A DNA stretch of 48,686 nucleotides from Avichristensenella sp031549905 (lineage in GTDB: Bacteria; Bacillota; Clostridia; Christensenellales; Aristaeellaceae), in contig JAVBPC010000023.1 in assembly GCA_031549905.1 (NCBI GenBank), positions 1 to 48,686 on the forward strand. The letters are read 5' to 3'. The notes below the pieces were generated by a model that saw only the letters and a program-made list of their open reading frames with translations, was not told where the DNA came from and did not search any database. The position numbers and the translations under genes are program-made. Positions 22,878 to 32,767 of this stretch are shown here, one piece after another. The first letter of the stretch is position 1, and the number at the start of each line of letters is the position of its first letter.

Positions 22878-23561
22878 ATGAATTCGTTTATCAGGCTGCT
22901 GAAAGAGAGGTCCATGACGCTGATCATGAGCCTGCCCAAGAACGATCCGGAGCTGTGCCGCGCCGCGTTTGACGCCGGTGCGGATGTGGTCAAGGTGCAC
23001 TGCAATGTGCAGCACCATGCCAGCGGCACCGGGTTTGGCCGGCTGGATGTGTATAAAGATACGTTTTCTCAGATGCTGAGCGCTGCGCCCGGGCCGATGG
23101 GGCTGGTACCGGGTGCGGACGCACGCGATGTATTGCGCGATATGGAGAGCGCCTCTGCGCTTCCGTTCGCGTTTTTTTCATTGTATTTGCATCATGCGCC
23201 TGTAGAGGTACTATCCATGCCGCAGGCGCTGATGGCGGCATGCGCACCGGGGGATGAGGAGCGTGAGGCGGCGCATCTGGCCCCGCTGGGTGCGCAGGCG
23301 CTGGAGGCATCAATCATGCCGCATGAAGGGTATGCCGCGCCGCTGACAGTGAAGGATTTGACCCAATACAGCGCGCTGTGTCAGGCGACGCCGCTGCCCG
23401 TGGTGGTACCCACGCAGCGGGCAATTCGGCCGGAAGACGTGAAATACCTGAAGGATGCGGGCGTGCGCGGGCTGATGATTGGCGCAATCGTGACCGGACG
23501 GGAACAGAAAACGATAGTGGATGCGATCCGGGCGTTCCGCCGCGCGATCGACACCCTGTAG
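22878..23561 (+). CDS. Putative TIM-barrel protein of unknown function
   Basis: 227 residues that read as a beta/alpha barrel: TLIMSLPKN (strand 1), GADVVKVHCNV (strand 2), MGLVPG, SIMPHEGY, PLPVVVPTQRAI, and a C-terminal GVRGLMIGAIVTG loop like the phosphate-binding loops of sugar-phosphate epimerases and aldolases. I do not recognise the exact enzyme; a NanE-like epimerase is only a loose analogy. The ATG at 22878 has GGGGGG about 6 nt before it; an upstream in-frame start at 22836 gives an unrelated hydrophobic tail. The DUF4127 gene starts 9 bp after its stop. Confidence 0.6.
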   Translation: MNSFIRLLKERSMTLIMSLPKNDPELCRAAFDAGADVVKVHCNVQHHASGTGFGRLDVYKDTFSQMLSAAPGPMGLVPGADARDVLRDMESASALPFAFFSLYLHHAPVEVLSMPQALMAACAPGDEEREAAHLAPLGAQALEASIMPHEGYAAPLTVKDLTQYSALCQATPLPVVVPTQRAIRPEDVKYLKDAGVRGLMIGAIVTGREQKTIVDAIRAFRRAIDTL

Positions 23562-23570
23562 AGGCGCACC

Positions 23571-25028
23571 GTGCGGGCCGTTCTGATTCCGCTGGATTCA
23601 AGGCCGTGCAACCGGCTGTTTCCGGCGCAGCTGCTGACGGGCGCGGGGATTCAGTGCGTCACGCCGCCGGCGGAAGCGCTGGATTGTTTCGTTGCGCCGG
23701 GGGATCATGCAGCGCTTTCGTCGTTTTTGATGAAGGCGGCGCGGGAAGCGGATGTGCTGATCCTGTCGCTGGAACAGTGGGTGTATGGGTCGCTGCTTGC
23801 CTCGCGCGAAGACAGTATATCGGAAGTGGAAGCGCTGTCCCGCCTGACGGAAATACGGCGTCTGAAAGAAGTGCATCCCGCGTTGCGCGTGCTGGCATCC
23901 AGCGTGGTCATGCGCTCATCCATCAGCACGCTCAAGGCGGAGGATTTGGCGCATCACTTTGCGGTGAATGAATATGCGAAGGCCGCGTACCGCGGCGATA
24001 GCGCGCAGACTGCAAAGCTGGCACGTGAGATTCCCGCGCGCATATTGGATAAGTACCGGTGCGTGCGGGCGCGGAATCATCGGGTGAATCAGGCGGCGCT
24101 GTCCATGTGCGCCGAGGGAACTGTGGACAAGCTGCTGCTTTTGCAGGAAGATTCGCAGCCAGAAGGGCTGCACAGGCTGGAGCAGGAGGCGCTGACCGCG
24201 CGCATCCAAGCTGAAAACCTGGGGGATCGTGTGGCGCTGCACAACGGCACGGATGAAAGCGGGTGCCTTCTGGCCGTGTTGGCTGCCGCAAAACCGCTGA
24301 AGCTGCATATTCATGCGCTGGGCGGCGAACCGCTTGACTTCATCGCCAAGTATGAAGACCGCGCTTTCATAGAAAATATTCGCAGCCAGTGCCGCTTTGC
24401 GGGTATTGAACTGACGGATGCCGCGCACGCCGACAAGGTGTTGTGCGTGTTGACGCCGGGGCAGTTGCCGCAGCGGGATTTGGTGTTTTCTGAGGCGGAA
24501 GGAGAGGATGGCCGCGCGCGCTTTTCCCGTTTGGCAAGCGAGATGGCGGAGTGGATGCGGGGCGGCAAGCCCGTTGGACTGCTGGATGTAGCGGTGGCGA
24601 ACGGGGGATGCCTGCCATTTCTGGATCAATTGGCCGGGCATATATCGCCGTGGAAGCTGGCGGCGTACAGCGCGTGGAACACCGCCTGCAATGCGCTGGG
24701 TACGGTGCTGGCGCAGCTTGCGCTGCTGGAAGAAGGTGCGGCGAACACGGCGTTCACGGTCGAGCGGCTGCTGGATGACGCGCTGTACCAGGGGCAGGTG
24801 CGGCAGATGCTAAACGGAGAATTGTCCGCGCTGGGGGAGGATGTGCTGCATCTTTCGGATTGGCCGCGCGCCGATGCGTTGTTATCATCGCTGATGGATA
24901 AGGTGGTACGCGCTTCGCCGCTGTTTGCGGGGTTGCCTGTGCATGTCTCCGTCAAGCTGCCCTGGCCCCGCACGTTTGAGGCGGAAATCGCATGGGAAAA
25001 GGAGTGTATGCCAGATGGAAACGGTTGA
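23571..25028 (+). CDS. DUF4127 family protein
   Basis: 485-residue soluble protein. It opens with RAVLIPLDSRPCNRLFP, the diagnostic start of DUF4127, and continues with LILSLEQWVYGSLLASR, HHFAVNEYAK, GTDESGCLL and LDVAVANGGCLPF-like motifs, consistent with a family of unknown, probably enzymatic, function. Starts at GTG 23571, with its GAGG box overlapping the preceding stop. It overlaps the FAD oxidoreductase gene by 14 bp, so TIM-barrel, DUF4127 and FAD proteins are probably made from one message and may act on one substrate. Confidence 0.8.
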   Translation: MRAVLIPLDSRPCNRLFPAQLLTGAGIQCVTPPAEALDCFVAPGDHAALSSFLMKAAREADVLILSLEQWVYGSLLASREDSISEVEALSRLTEIRRLKEVHPALRVLASSVVMRSSISTLKAEDLAHHFAVNEYAKAAYRGDSAQTAKLAREIPARILDKYRCVRARNHRVNQAALSMCAEGTVDKLLLLQEDSQPEGLHRLEQEALTARIQAENLGDRVALHNGTDESGCLLAVLAAAKPLKLHIHALGGEPLDFIAKYEDRAFIENIRSQCRFAGIELTDAAHADKVLCVLTPGQLPQRDLVFSEAEGEDGRARFSRLASEMAEWMRGGKPVGLLDVAVANGGCLPFLDQLAGHISPWKLAAYSAWNTACNALGTVLAQLALLEEGAANTAFTVERLLDDALYQGQVRQMLNGELSALGEDVLHLSDWPRADALLSSLMDKVVRASPLFAGLPVHVSVKLPWPRTFEAEIAWEKECMPDGNG

Positions 25029-26370
25029 TGTGCTAGTCACCGGGGCCGGTGCATCCGGCATGATGGCGGCGCTGGCGGCGGCCCGCGCGGGCGCATCGGT
25101 GTTGCTGCTGGAACAAAGCATGACCCTGGGCGGCGCGAACACCGCCGCGCGTGTGGGCCCGCTGATGGCATTTCACGCGGGGGAAAAACAGATCATCCGA
25201 GGGCTTGCGCAGCAGGTGATTGATCGGCTGGTCGCGCGGGGCGGATCGCCGGGGCACATCCCGGACCCGCTGGGCGTTGCCGCGTCGATCACGCCGGTGG
25301 ATGCGGCGCAGCTTGCGCAGGTGTATGCACAGATGGTGTCCGAGTGGCCGAACCTGCGCGTGCTGCTGGGCGCGACGGCAGTGGGTGTGGGTGCGAAAGA
25401 TGGAAAAGTGGGGACAATTACAGCAGCTGTCAAAGGCGGGCTGCAAACCCTTTCCGCGCGGGTGTTCGTCGATGCCACCGGCGACGGCGACCTGGCCGCG
25501 CTGTGCGGCGCGCCCTACACGGTGGGCCGTGCGGCTGACGGCCTTTCGCAGCCGATGACGCTGGTGTTCACGATGGCGGGCGTAGATTTCGCGCCCATAC
25601 GCCGCGCGATGGCTGAACGCCCCGATCAGTTTGTGTTGGCCGAAGATGCGTTAAATCAGCCATATACGGCGGTATCGGGTTTCTTTGACGCGGTGCGCGA
25701 CGCCCGCGAGTGCGGCGAGCTGACTGTGCAGCGCGACAGGGTGCTGCTGTTTGAAGGTGTGCGTCCGGGCACGGCGACGGTCAACATGACCCGCGTGGTG
25801 TGGCGCGATGCGCTCTCCCCGCGGGATATGACGGCGGCAACGCTGGAGGCGCGGGCGCAGGTGGATGAGATCGCCGCGTTTCTAAAAAAGCGAATTCCGG
25901 GGTTTGCGCAAAGCCATGTTGCTGATATTGGGGAGGTCATCGGCGTTCGCGAATCCCGCCATATCGAAGGGTATTACACCCTGACGGAGGCGGATATTTT
26001 GCGGCAGGCGCGCTTCTTAGGCAGCGTGGCGCTTTGCGCGTTCCCCATTGATATTCATGACCCGGCAGGAGAGGGACTTTCCTGCGCGGCGGGGCATTCC
26101 GCCTTTTGCTATGAAATTCCTTACCGCGTGATGACCCCGCCTGCCCTTTCCAACCTGCTGGTAACGGGCCGTGCCATCAGCGCCACGCATGAGGCCGCCG
26201 CATCCGCCAGGATTACCCCCACCGCGATGGCGCTCGGAGAGGCGGCGGGCATTGCCGCCCAGATGGCGGCAGCGGAGGGCAAGCCTGTTTCGGAAGTATC
26301 CATTGCGGCGTTGCAAAAGGCGATTCGGGAAGCGGGTGGCATCCCGACAAAGGATGATATGGAGGAATGA
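25015..26370 (+). CDS. FAD-dependent oxidoreductase (FAD_oxidored family)
   Basis: 451-residue flavoprotein. The N-terminal dinucleotide fold has VTGAGASGMMAALAAARAG (8-26) and a Glu ending the second strand (LLLEQ). GGANTAARVGP follows, then VDATGDGDLAA, a RVVWRD substrate-side region, GVRESRHIEG and the C-terminal LLVTGRAISATHEA / GEAAGIAAQMA. These mark PF12831-like oxidoreductases; substrate unknown. AAAAGGAG lies 10 nt before the ATG at 25015, which is inside the end of the DUF4127 gene. The DUF3784 gene starts 3 bp after its stop. Confidence 0.88.
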   Translation: METVDVLVTGAGASGMMAALAAARAGASVLLLEQSMTLGGANTAARVGPLMAFHAGEKQIIRGLAQQVIDRLVARGGSPGHIPDPLGVAASITPVDAAQLAQVYAQMVSEWPNLRVLLGATAVGVGAKDGKVGTITAAVKGGLQTLSARVFVDATGDGDLAALCGAPYTVGRAADGLSQPMTLVFTMAGVDFAPIRRAMAERPDQFVLAEDALNQPYTAVSGFFDAVRDARECGELTVQRDRVLLFEGVRPGTATVNMTRVVWRDALSPRDMTAATLEARAQVDEIAAFLKKRIPGFAQSHVADIGEVIGVRESRHIEGYYTLTEADILRQARFLGSVALCAFPIDIHDPAGEGLSCAAGHSAFCYEIPYRVMTPPALSNLLVTGRAISATHEAAASARITPTAMALGEAAGIAAQMAAAEGKPVSEVSIAALQKAIREAGGIPTKDDMEE

Positions 26371-26373
26371 GCC

Positions 26374-26700
26374 ATGGAAACACCTTTGTTGATTACTGCG
26401 CTTTTCACATTTCTGATTTCGGTCGCTGCCTTTGTGATTGCCTATTTCCAGGCGAAAGAGAAGGGACCGGTATTTACAAATACATATATTTACGCAACGA
26501 AAAAAGAGCGGGAAGAGATGGACAAAAAGCCGGAATACAGGCTGGCGAAGATTGTTTTTATGATGGTTGGCATCGCGTTTCTGCTGATCACGGCGGGATG
26601 TATCACAAATTGGATCGTGCTGTTCATTGCGGCGGTCGCGGTGTTGGTATCTACCCTGGTGTACGCTGTCGTTCAAGCCATTAGAAGCGAGGGCAAGTGA
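26374..26700 (+). CDS. DUF3784 family membrane protein
   Basis: 108 residues with a membrane helix at about 4-24, a charged loop (KKEREEMDKKPEYRLAK) and two further helices (about 61-77 and 80-100). Size and pattern match the DUF3784 family, common in Clostridia and uncharacterised. GGAGG at 26361-26365 overlaps the end of the FAD gene. Confidence 0.65.
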   Translation: METPLLITALFTFLISVAAFVIAYFQAKEKGPVFTNTYIYATKKEREEMDKKPEYRLAKIVFMMVGIAFLLITAGCITNWIVLFIAAVAVLVSTLVYAVVQAIRSEGK

Positions 26701-26732
26701 TTTTTGAAACACCCACGAAAGGCGGCAACCCC

Positions 26733-29700
26733 ATGCAAAACGCCCTGAACCTCTTCACGAAGGAAACCGCGCACTGGTTTGAAACCGCCATCGGCACGCC
26801 GACCCCCGTTCAGCAGGAGGGCTGGCCCGCGATTGCGGCGGGCGGCCATGTGCTGATCAGCGCGCCGACGGGCACGGGCAAAACGCTCTCCGCCTTTTTG
26901 GTGTTCGTGGACAGGCTCAAGGAACAGGCGCGCCGGGGCGAGCTGCCCGAAACGCTGCAGCTGATCTACATTTCGCCGCTGAAATCGCTGGGGAACGATA
27001 TCCGCGAAAACCTAAAGCGCCCCAACAGCGGCATCGAAGGGCCGGAGCTGCGCGTGGCGATCCGCACCGGGGATACGACGCAGCAGGAGCGCCGGCAGAT
27101 GCTGGCGCGCCCGCCGCAAATCCTGATCACCACGCCGGAATCGCTGTACCTGCTTTTGACCAGCCGCAGCGGCAGAAATTTTCTGGAATCGGCGCGGGCA
27201 ATCGTCATTGACGAGCTGCACGCCCTGATCGACGGAAAGCGCGGTGCGCACCTGATGCTGTCGCTGGCGCGGCTGGATAAACTGTGCGGAAAGCCTCTGC
27301 AGCGGATCGGCCTGTCGGCGACGATTGAGCCGCTTTCGATGGCGGCGCGCTATCTGGCGTCTCCCGATCCGGCGGCGATCATTGCACCCAAGATGAAAAA
27401 ATCCGTGGATATCGAGGTAAACAGCCCGCTGCCCGATATGCGCGTGCTGCCGGAGGGTACCATCTGGCCGGAATTGGCGCGGGCGGTGTATGAGCACGCT
27501 CAGTCGGCGCGCACGGTGATCGCGTTTGTGGAAGGGCGCGCGCAGGCGGAGCGGCTTGCGCACGGCGTCAACGCGATTGCGGGCGAAGGGTTTGCCAGAA
27601 CGCATCACGGCTGCGTTTCGAAGGAACAGCGGCTGGAGGCGGAGCGCCAGCTTCGCAGCGGGGAGCTGCGCGTGTTGTGCGCCACGTCATCAATGGAGCT
27701 TGGCATTGATGTGGGCGATGTCGATCTGGTGCTGCAGATCGGCTTCCCGCGCACCATTTCAAGCGCCATGCAGCGGCTGGGCCGTGCGGGGCACAATCCC
27801 GGCCGCACCAGCGTGATGCACATGTTTCCGCACACGGCGGCGGAAGGTATCTTCTGCGGGCTGACGGCGCGGGTGGCGTTAGATGGCGGAATTGAGCGCG
27901 CAAGGCCGCCCAGAAAATGTCTGGATGTGCTGGCGCAGCACCTGGTTTCCATGGCGTCGGACAGCGGCTACACGGTTGATGAGGCGATGGAGGTCATTGC
28001 CCGCGCGGAACCTTTCCAGGAGGTCACAAGGGCGGAAGTGACCGAGGTACTGCGGATGCTGGCCGGGGATTTTGAGCATCAGCGGGATCATCCCGCGCGC
28101 GCCAGGGTGCTGTACGACCGCATCCACGATGTCGTCTCCGGCGATCAGTACACCCGGATGCTGGCGCTTTCGGCGGGCGGCACGATCCCCGACCGGGGGA
28201 TGTTTATGGTGCGCACGGCGGAGGGCACGCGCCTTGGCGAATTGGATGAGGAATACGTTTTCGAGGCGCGCGTGGGGGACAAGTTCCTGCTGGGTGCGTT
28301 TGCGTGGCGCATCGCGGAAATACAAAGGGATGCGGTGGTCGTGACCCCGGCCACGCCGGAGGGCGCGCAGTCGCCGTTCTGGAAGGGTGACGGCAGCGGC
28401 AGGCCATACCAGACGGGCCTTGCGTTCGGGCGACTGTGGCGGGAGATGGGAGAGGCGCACCGCGCGGGCACGCTGATAGACACGCTGAAAAAGCTGACGC
28501 TGGATAATGCCGCAGCGGACAACGCATACGATGTGATCGACCGGCAGATACAGGCGACAGGATGTTTGGCGGATGACAGGACGATCCTAGTGGAGCATTA
28601 CCAGGGGCAGTCGGGCGAGCACCAGGTGATGGTGCATTCCGCGTTCGGCGGGCAGGTCAACGCGGGGCTTTCGCTGCTGGCGCGCGAAGAGGCGCGCCGC
28701 CTGACTGGCCTGGATATGAACGTGTACGATAATGACGACGGGTTTCTGTTGATGCCGTATGCCAGCGAGCAGGACCTGCCGGATGGGCTGCTGCAGCGCA
28801 TCCGTCCGGAAAGCGCGAAGGCGATGCTGTCCGCGCTGCTGCCAGCAACGCCGCTTTTCAACATGGCTTTCCGCTATAACGCAGGGCGCGCGCTGCTGAT
28901 GGGCGCGCGGCAGGGGAAGCGCGTGCCGCTGTGGGTGCAGCGAATCCGCGGGGCGCAGGCGCTGGGGGATGCGGCGCTTCGGCCCGATCATCCGCTGATG
29001 GTGGAAACGCGGCGCGAATGCATGGAGGAATACTGGGATCTGGACGCGCTGGAAGAGGTGCTGCGGAACATCCAGTCCTGCAACATTCAGGTGCGCGAGG
29101 TGCACCTGGCCGCGCCGTCGCCGCTGTCGCTGCCGTTCCGCCGGGCCGTTGAAGCGGAGATGATGTATAACTACTTCCCGACGCCTAGCAATGCTTTCCG
29201 CGCGGTGGAGCAGGCGCTTTCGGGGGAAATGACGATCGCCCCCGCAAAGGAGCTGCTGGATAAAGCGGCGGAAAGGGCGCGTCTGCCGGAGGATGCGCAG
29301 CAGCTGCACGCGCTGCTGATGGCGGAAGGCGACCTGATGGCGGGCGAAATAGACGTGCCGGTGCAGTGGCTGACGGCGCTTTCGCGGGATGACCGCGCGC
29401 TGTACATTGAGCCGGGGCTGTGGATTGCAGCGGAGCATCAGGCGGAATATGAGGCGGCGCTGGAAAGCGGGGATGCGGAGGCACAGGCGCGCGTGATTCG
29501 AAGGTGCCTGCGCTACCGGGGTGCGCAGAGCGTATCCACCCTGCGTGAGCGGTACCTGCTGCCGGAGCCCGCGCTGCTGGCGGCGCTGTCCGCGCTGCTT
29601 GCGGAAGCGGCTATCGTGCGGGATGGTGAGCTGTACTATCACAAAGAAGTGTACGGCAGGGCGCAGCGCGCGACAATCCGCATGCGCAGGGAGCAGATCG

Positions 29701-30845
29701 AAACGATGCCGCGCGCGCGCTATCAGCAGTTGCTGGCGCGTGGGGTGCGCGTGCCGGGCGATGCGGCGGAACAGCTGCACCGCGCGGTGGAAACGCTTTC
29801 CGGGCAAGTTTGTCCGGCGGCCTACTGGGAAACGGTGCTGCTGCCGCAGCGTGTGCCTGGATATCGCCCGGCGTTGCTGGATGAGCTGCTGGCCGGCGGC
29901 CTGTACTACTGGCAGATGGAGCCCGGCGAGCGGGCGCAGCTTGCGTTCCACCCGCAGGAGTCGATGGATTGGAGCCGTCCCGCGCTGGCGATGCAGGAGC
30001 CGCTGTCGGAAGCGGAGCGCCGCGTGGCGGAAACGCTGGACCGCCGGGGCGCAAGCTTTGCGCAGAGCCTATCCGGCGTGCTGCCGGGCGGGGCAGCGGT
30101 ACCGACGCTGCAGGCGCTGGCCGAGAGAGGCCTTGCCCGCGCGGACAGCTTCGTGCCCGTGCGTCAGCGGCTGGAGCGCGAGGAAATGGAGAGCGGCTCC
30201 GCAAAAGTGCGCGCCAGGGCAAAAGCCACGGCGGCGCTGTCCGGCAGGTGGGAGCTGTCGCGCGAAAGGGTACAGGAAACGATGGAACAGGCGCTGGAGC
30301 GGCAGTTTGACCGCGCGCGCATCCTGTGCCGGGAGACGATGCAGGGCATGCCCTGGGGGGAGGCGCTGCAGACGCTTCGGGTGTGGGAATATGTGGGCCG
30401 CGTGCGGCGCGGGTATTTCATCGAAGGGCTTTCGGGCGCGCAGTTTGTGCGGGAAAAGGACTTCACGCAGGTGGTGGTGTCGCTGCGGGAAACGGTGGGG
30501 GAGTGCATGTGGCTGTCCGCGGTGGACCCCGCGCAGCAATGGGGCAAGGCGCTGGCGCACATGCCGGGGCGGCAGTTCATGTGCGTGCCCGGCACGGCGG
30601 TGGGCCTGATGGGCGGGAAGCCGGTTGCCGTGCTTGAGAGAAACGGGCAGACGCTGCGCGTGTTTGATGAGGGCGCGCTGGAGGAGGCCCTGCGCGCGTT
30701 TTCCAGGGATTTTCAGCAGAAGCGGGTGTTCTGCGCGAAGCCGAGGGTGACAGTGAAGCAGTATCCCAAGGAAGCCGCGGAGGCGCTGGAAAAGGCGGGA
30801 TTCGCGCGGCAGATGCTGGATTATGAGCTTTGGCGGAAGCGGTAG
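26733..30845 (+). CDS. lhr: Lhr-like ATP-dependent superfamily 2 helicase
   Basis: Large helicase-related protein of 1370 residues that unwinds nucleic acid 3' to 5' and is linked to DNA repair. Walker A APTGTGKT (44-51), DELH box (159-162), SAT (194-196), ATSSMELGIDVGDVD and QRLGRAGH (346-353) form the two RecA-like lobes. A winged-helix and beta-barrel Lhr core follows (for example SGDQYTRMLALS and FLLGAFAWRI), then a long C-terminal extension, as in full-length bacterial Lhr. Starts at ATG 26733; an upstream GTG at 26697 overlaps the DUF3784 stop and is less likely. Very GC-rich, as in the rest of the region, with no truncation. Confidence 0.95.
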   Translation: MQNALNLFTKETAHWFETAIGTPTPVQQEGWPAIAAGGHVLISAPTGTGKTLSAFLVFVDRLKEQARRGELPETLQLIYISPLKSLGNDIRENLKRPNSGIEGPELRVAIRTGDTTQQERRQMLARPPQILITTPESLYLLLTSRSGRNFLESARAIVIDELHALIDGKRGAHLMLSLARLDKLCGKPLQRIGLSATIEPLSMAARYLASPDPAAIIAPKMKKSVDIEVNSPLPDMRVLPEGTIWPELARAVYEHAQSARTVIAFVEGRAQAERLAHGVNAIAGEGFARTHHGCVSKEQRLEAERQLRSGELRVLCATSSMELGIDVGDVDLVLQIGFPRTISSAMQRLGRAGHNPGRTSVMHMFPHTAAEGIFCGLTARVALDGGIERARPPRKCLDVLAQHLVSMASDSGYTVDEAMEVIARAEPFQEVTRAEVTEVLRMLAGDFEHQRDHPARARVLYDRIHDVVSGDQYTRMLALSAGGTIPDRGMFMVRTAEGTRLGELDEEYVFEARVGDKFLLGAFAWRIAEIQRDAVVVTPATPEGAQSPFWKGDGSGRPYQTGLAFGRLWREMGEAHRAGTLIDTLKKLTLDNAAADNAYDVIDRQIQATGCLADDRTILVEHYQGQSGEHQVMVHSAFGGQVNAGLSLLAREEARRLTGLDMNVYDNDDGFLLMPYASEQDLPDGLLQRIRPESAKAMLSALLPATPLFNMAFRYNAGRALLMGARQGKRVPLWVQRIRGAQALGDAALRPDHPLMVETRRECMEEYWDLDALEEVLRNIQSCNIQVREVHLAAPSPLSLPFRRAVEAEMMYNYFPTPSNAFRAVEQALSGEMTIAPAKELLDKAAERARLPEDAQQLHALLMAEGDLMAGEIDVPVQWLTALSRDDRALYIEPGLWIAAEHQAEYEAALESGDAEAQARVIRRCLRYRGAQSVSTLRERYLLPEPALLAALSALLAEAAIVRDGELYYHKEVYGRAQRATIRMRREQIETMPRARYQQLLARGVRVPGDAAEQLHRAVETLSGQVCPAAYWETVLLPQRVPGYRPALLDELLAGGLYYWQMEPGERAQLAFHPQESMDWSRPALAMQEPLSEAERRVAETLDRRGASFAQSLSGVLPGGAAVPTLQALAERGLARADSFVPVRQRLEREEMESGSAKVRARAKATAALSGRWELSRERVQETMEQALERQFDRARILCRETMQGMPWGEALQTLRVWEYVGRVRRGYFIEGLSGAQFVREKDFTQVVVSLRETVGECMWLSAVDPAQQWGKALAHMPGRQFMCVPGTAVGLMGGKPVAVLERNGQTLRVFDEGALEEALRAFSRDFQQKRVFCAKPRVTVKQYPKEAAEALEKAGFARQMLDYELWRKR

Positions 30846-30886
30846 GAAAAGCACCGTATATCAAGCGAAAAGCGAGATGGAAAGCT

Positions 30887-31723
30887 GTGTTTGCGGATTT
30901 GCACATGCACTCAACTTTTTCTGACGGTACGGATACGCCTATAGAACTATGCCGGCTTGCCCAGCGGAGTGGCATTGCGGTCATCTCGCTAACGGATCAT
31001 GATACGGTAGACGGCGTAGCGCATCTGGAAGATCATCATCCGCAAAAACCTGTGAAGCTTATCCGTGGCGTCGAAATATCCTGCATGCGCAATCGGAAAC
31101 TTTTGCACATCCTGGGCTACTATATCGATATCCGCAGCGAGAAATTAAAGGCGTTTCTTGCCCGGATGGCGGCGGAAAAAACGGAAAACACAAGGATCAA
31201 CTTTGAAAACGCCCTAGCGAACAAGGTGTTCGAATACCCATGGGAACGCGTGGTTGAGCTCAACAAGGAGCAGCCGAGACTATCCGGCGTTCATGTGGTA
31301 AAAGCAATGCAGGAAGACCGCTACGCGATTCCCGGCATGGGTCTTTGGGATATGTTCCGCCAATACTTTTTGCCCGGGGACAATCAGTATATCGAAACCG
31401 AAACGGCAACCGGATATGATGCCATCGATGTGATCAAGGCGATTGGCGGGGTTCCGATCATTGCCCATCCCAAGAGCATTGCGGATGACGAAGCCGTGGT
31501 GGATCTTTTGTCGTACGGAGCCCAGGGGCTAGAAGTGTTCCATCCCACACATACCGCGGACGAGACGCAAAAATACATGAACCTTGCAAACAGGCGGAAT
31601 AGCTACATCACCGGAGGCTCGGACTGGCATGGGAAAAATAGCGGGGCAAAAGCAACGCACATTGGCGTTACAGGCTTGCCGCACGCCGATTATGGAATTC
31701 TGAAGCTCGGCGGGTTTGCATGA
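30887..31723 (+). CDS. PHP-domain phosphoesterase (YciV/RNase AM-like)
   Basis: Metal-dependent phosphoesterase of 278 residues. PHP motifs are in order: ADLHMHSTFSDGT (His6, His8), LTDHDT, RGVEISC, the IIAHPK histidine and GGSDWHG near the C-terminus. Relatives hydrolyse nucleoside 3',5'-bisphosphates or trim RNA 5' ends. I chose GTG at 30887, giving the usual short N-terminus; the frame is open back to TTG 30830 inside the end of lhr, so the start is uncertain. The GC content of this gene and the next is visibly lower than in lhr. Confidence 0.82.
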   Translation: MFADLHMHSTFSDGTDTPIELCRLAQRSGIAVISLTDHDTVDGVAHLEDHHPQKPVKLIRGVEISCMRNRKLLHILGYYIDIRSEKLKAFLARMAAEKTENTRINFENALANKVFEYPWERVVELNKEQPRLSGVHVVKAMQEDRYAIPGMGLWDMFRQYFLPGDNQYIETETATGYDAIDVIKAIGGVPIIAHPKSIADDEAVVDLLSYGAQGLEVFHPTHTADETQKYMNLANRRNSYITGGSDWHGKNSGAKATHIGVTGLPHADYGILKLGGFA

Positions 31724-31805
31724 TTGTTTTTGTCGGGAAATGCTATTCCCTTCATTGTTTGCGATATCACTAAAATGGGAATGCATTGCGTGGAGGAATA
31801 CCAAA

Positions 31806-32741
31806 GTGAAATACGCCATTATTTCGGATATCCATGGCAACGTAGGCGCCCTGTCCGCAGTGCTGAAAGATGCTCAAGGTCAGGGCATAGATCAATACAT
31901 TTTTGCAGGCGACTATTGCTCGAATTTGCCCTATCCCAATGAAGTGGCCGATACAATCAGAGGCATGAAAAACACGGTTGTGGTACGGGGTAACGGCGAA
32001 GACTATATGGCAAGGCTGCATGGGCAGGATCAAGCCGCATGGACGGATGGGCAGCTTCAGGCGCATTATTGGTGCTATAGAGCAATTGGACCCGTAAACC
32101 GCGAATATTTGCTGGCGCTGCCCAAGACAATTGCCTTCAGCGATGGTGGCGTCAACATAACGGTTACGCACTCATCTGCGGATGTGTATGGCGATACGGA
32201 CCATAGGGCGTTTTCCAGCACAAACGTGGCCGAAAAATACCGGGGTAATGCCGAGTTCTCAAGGGCTGGACTGCTGCGGGATGTTCATGAATATCTGGCG
32301 CATGATGATATCGCGTGCCCTGTGGTTCAATCGCTGCCGGCCGGTGTGTATATCTTTGGTCATACGCATGTGCAGTGGTGCGTGCAGGTTAGTGACAAGA
32401 TATTCATCAATTCCGGCTCGTGCGGATTGCCCATGGATGGCACGGTGGCGGCGCCGTATACGATATTGACGGTTGAGAATGGCGAAGTTCGCGTTTGTGA
32501 ACGCCGCGTTCCGTATGATGTGGATGCGTTGCTGCGCGATTTCAAAGATACCGGCCTATATGAAGCTGCGCCTGTTTGGAGTGACATCATGCTGAAAGAA
32601 CTGTTGACCGGATATGAATATGCGCAGTATTTTCTGCGGTTTGTGAGCCAATACGCCGAAAGAATCGGCGATCCAGTGCGCCCGTATTCTGTTGAAACGT
32701 GGACGGAAGCGTATGGGCGTTGGAAACAAACTGTTGATTGA
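31806..32741 (+). CDS. Calcineurin-like metallophosphoesterase
   Basis: 311 residues with the full dimetal motif set: ISDIHGNVGA, FAGDYC, RGNGED, VTHSSAD and FGHTHVQW, then NSGSCGLP. This is the YfcE/MJ0936-like branch that acts on phosphodiesters. The C-terminal 90 residues are extra helices that may bind substrate. Start GTG at 31806 with GGAGG (31792-31796). It faces the M14 peptidase gene, with 26 bp between the two stops. Natural substrate unknown; the PHP gene upstream is a second phosphoesterase in the same direction. Confidence 0.85.
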   Translation: MKYAIISDIHGNVGALSAVLKDAQGQGIDQYIFAGDYCSNLPYPNEVADTIRGMKNTVVVRGNGEDYMARLHGQDQAAWTDGQLQAHYWCYRAIGPVNREYLLALPKTIAFSDGGVNITVTHSSADVYGDTDHRAFSSTNVAEKYRGNAEFSRAGLLRDVHEYLAHDDIACPVVQSLPAGVYIFGHTHVQWCVQVSDKIFINSGSCGLPMDGTVAAPYTILTVENGEVRVCERRVPYDVDALLRDFKDTGLYEAAPVWSDIMLKELLTGYEYAQYFLRFVSQYAERIGDPVRPYSVETWTEAYGRWKQTVD

Positions 32742-32767
32742 TGCGGGAAACGCTCGCTTCAAAACGC

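Noticed and set aside
28587..29951. 454-codon open frame antisense to lhr
   Set aside because: His/Arg/Gln-rich shadow of a GC-rich gene; no ribosome site or domain.
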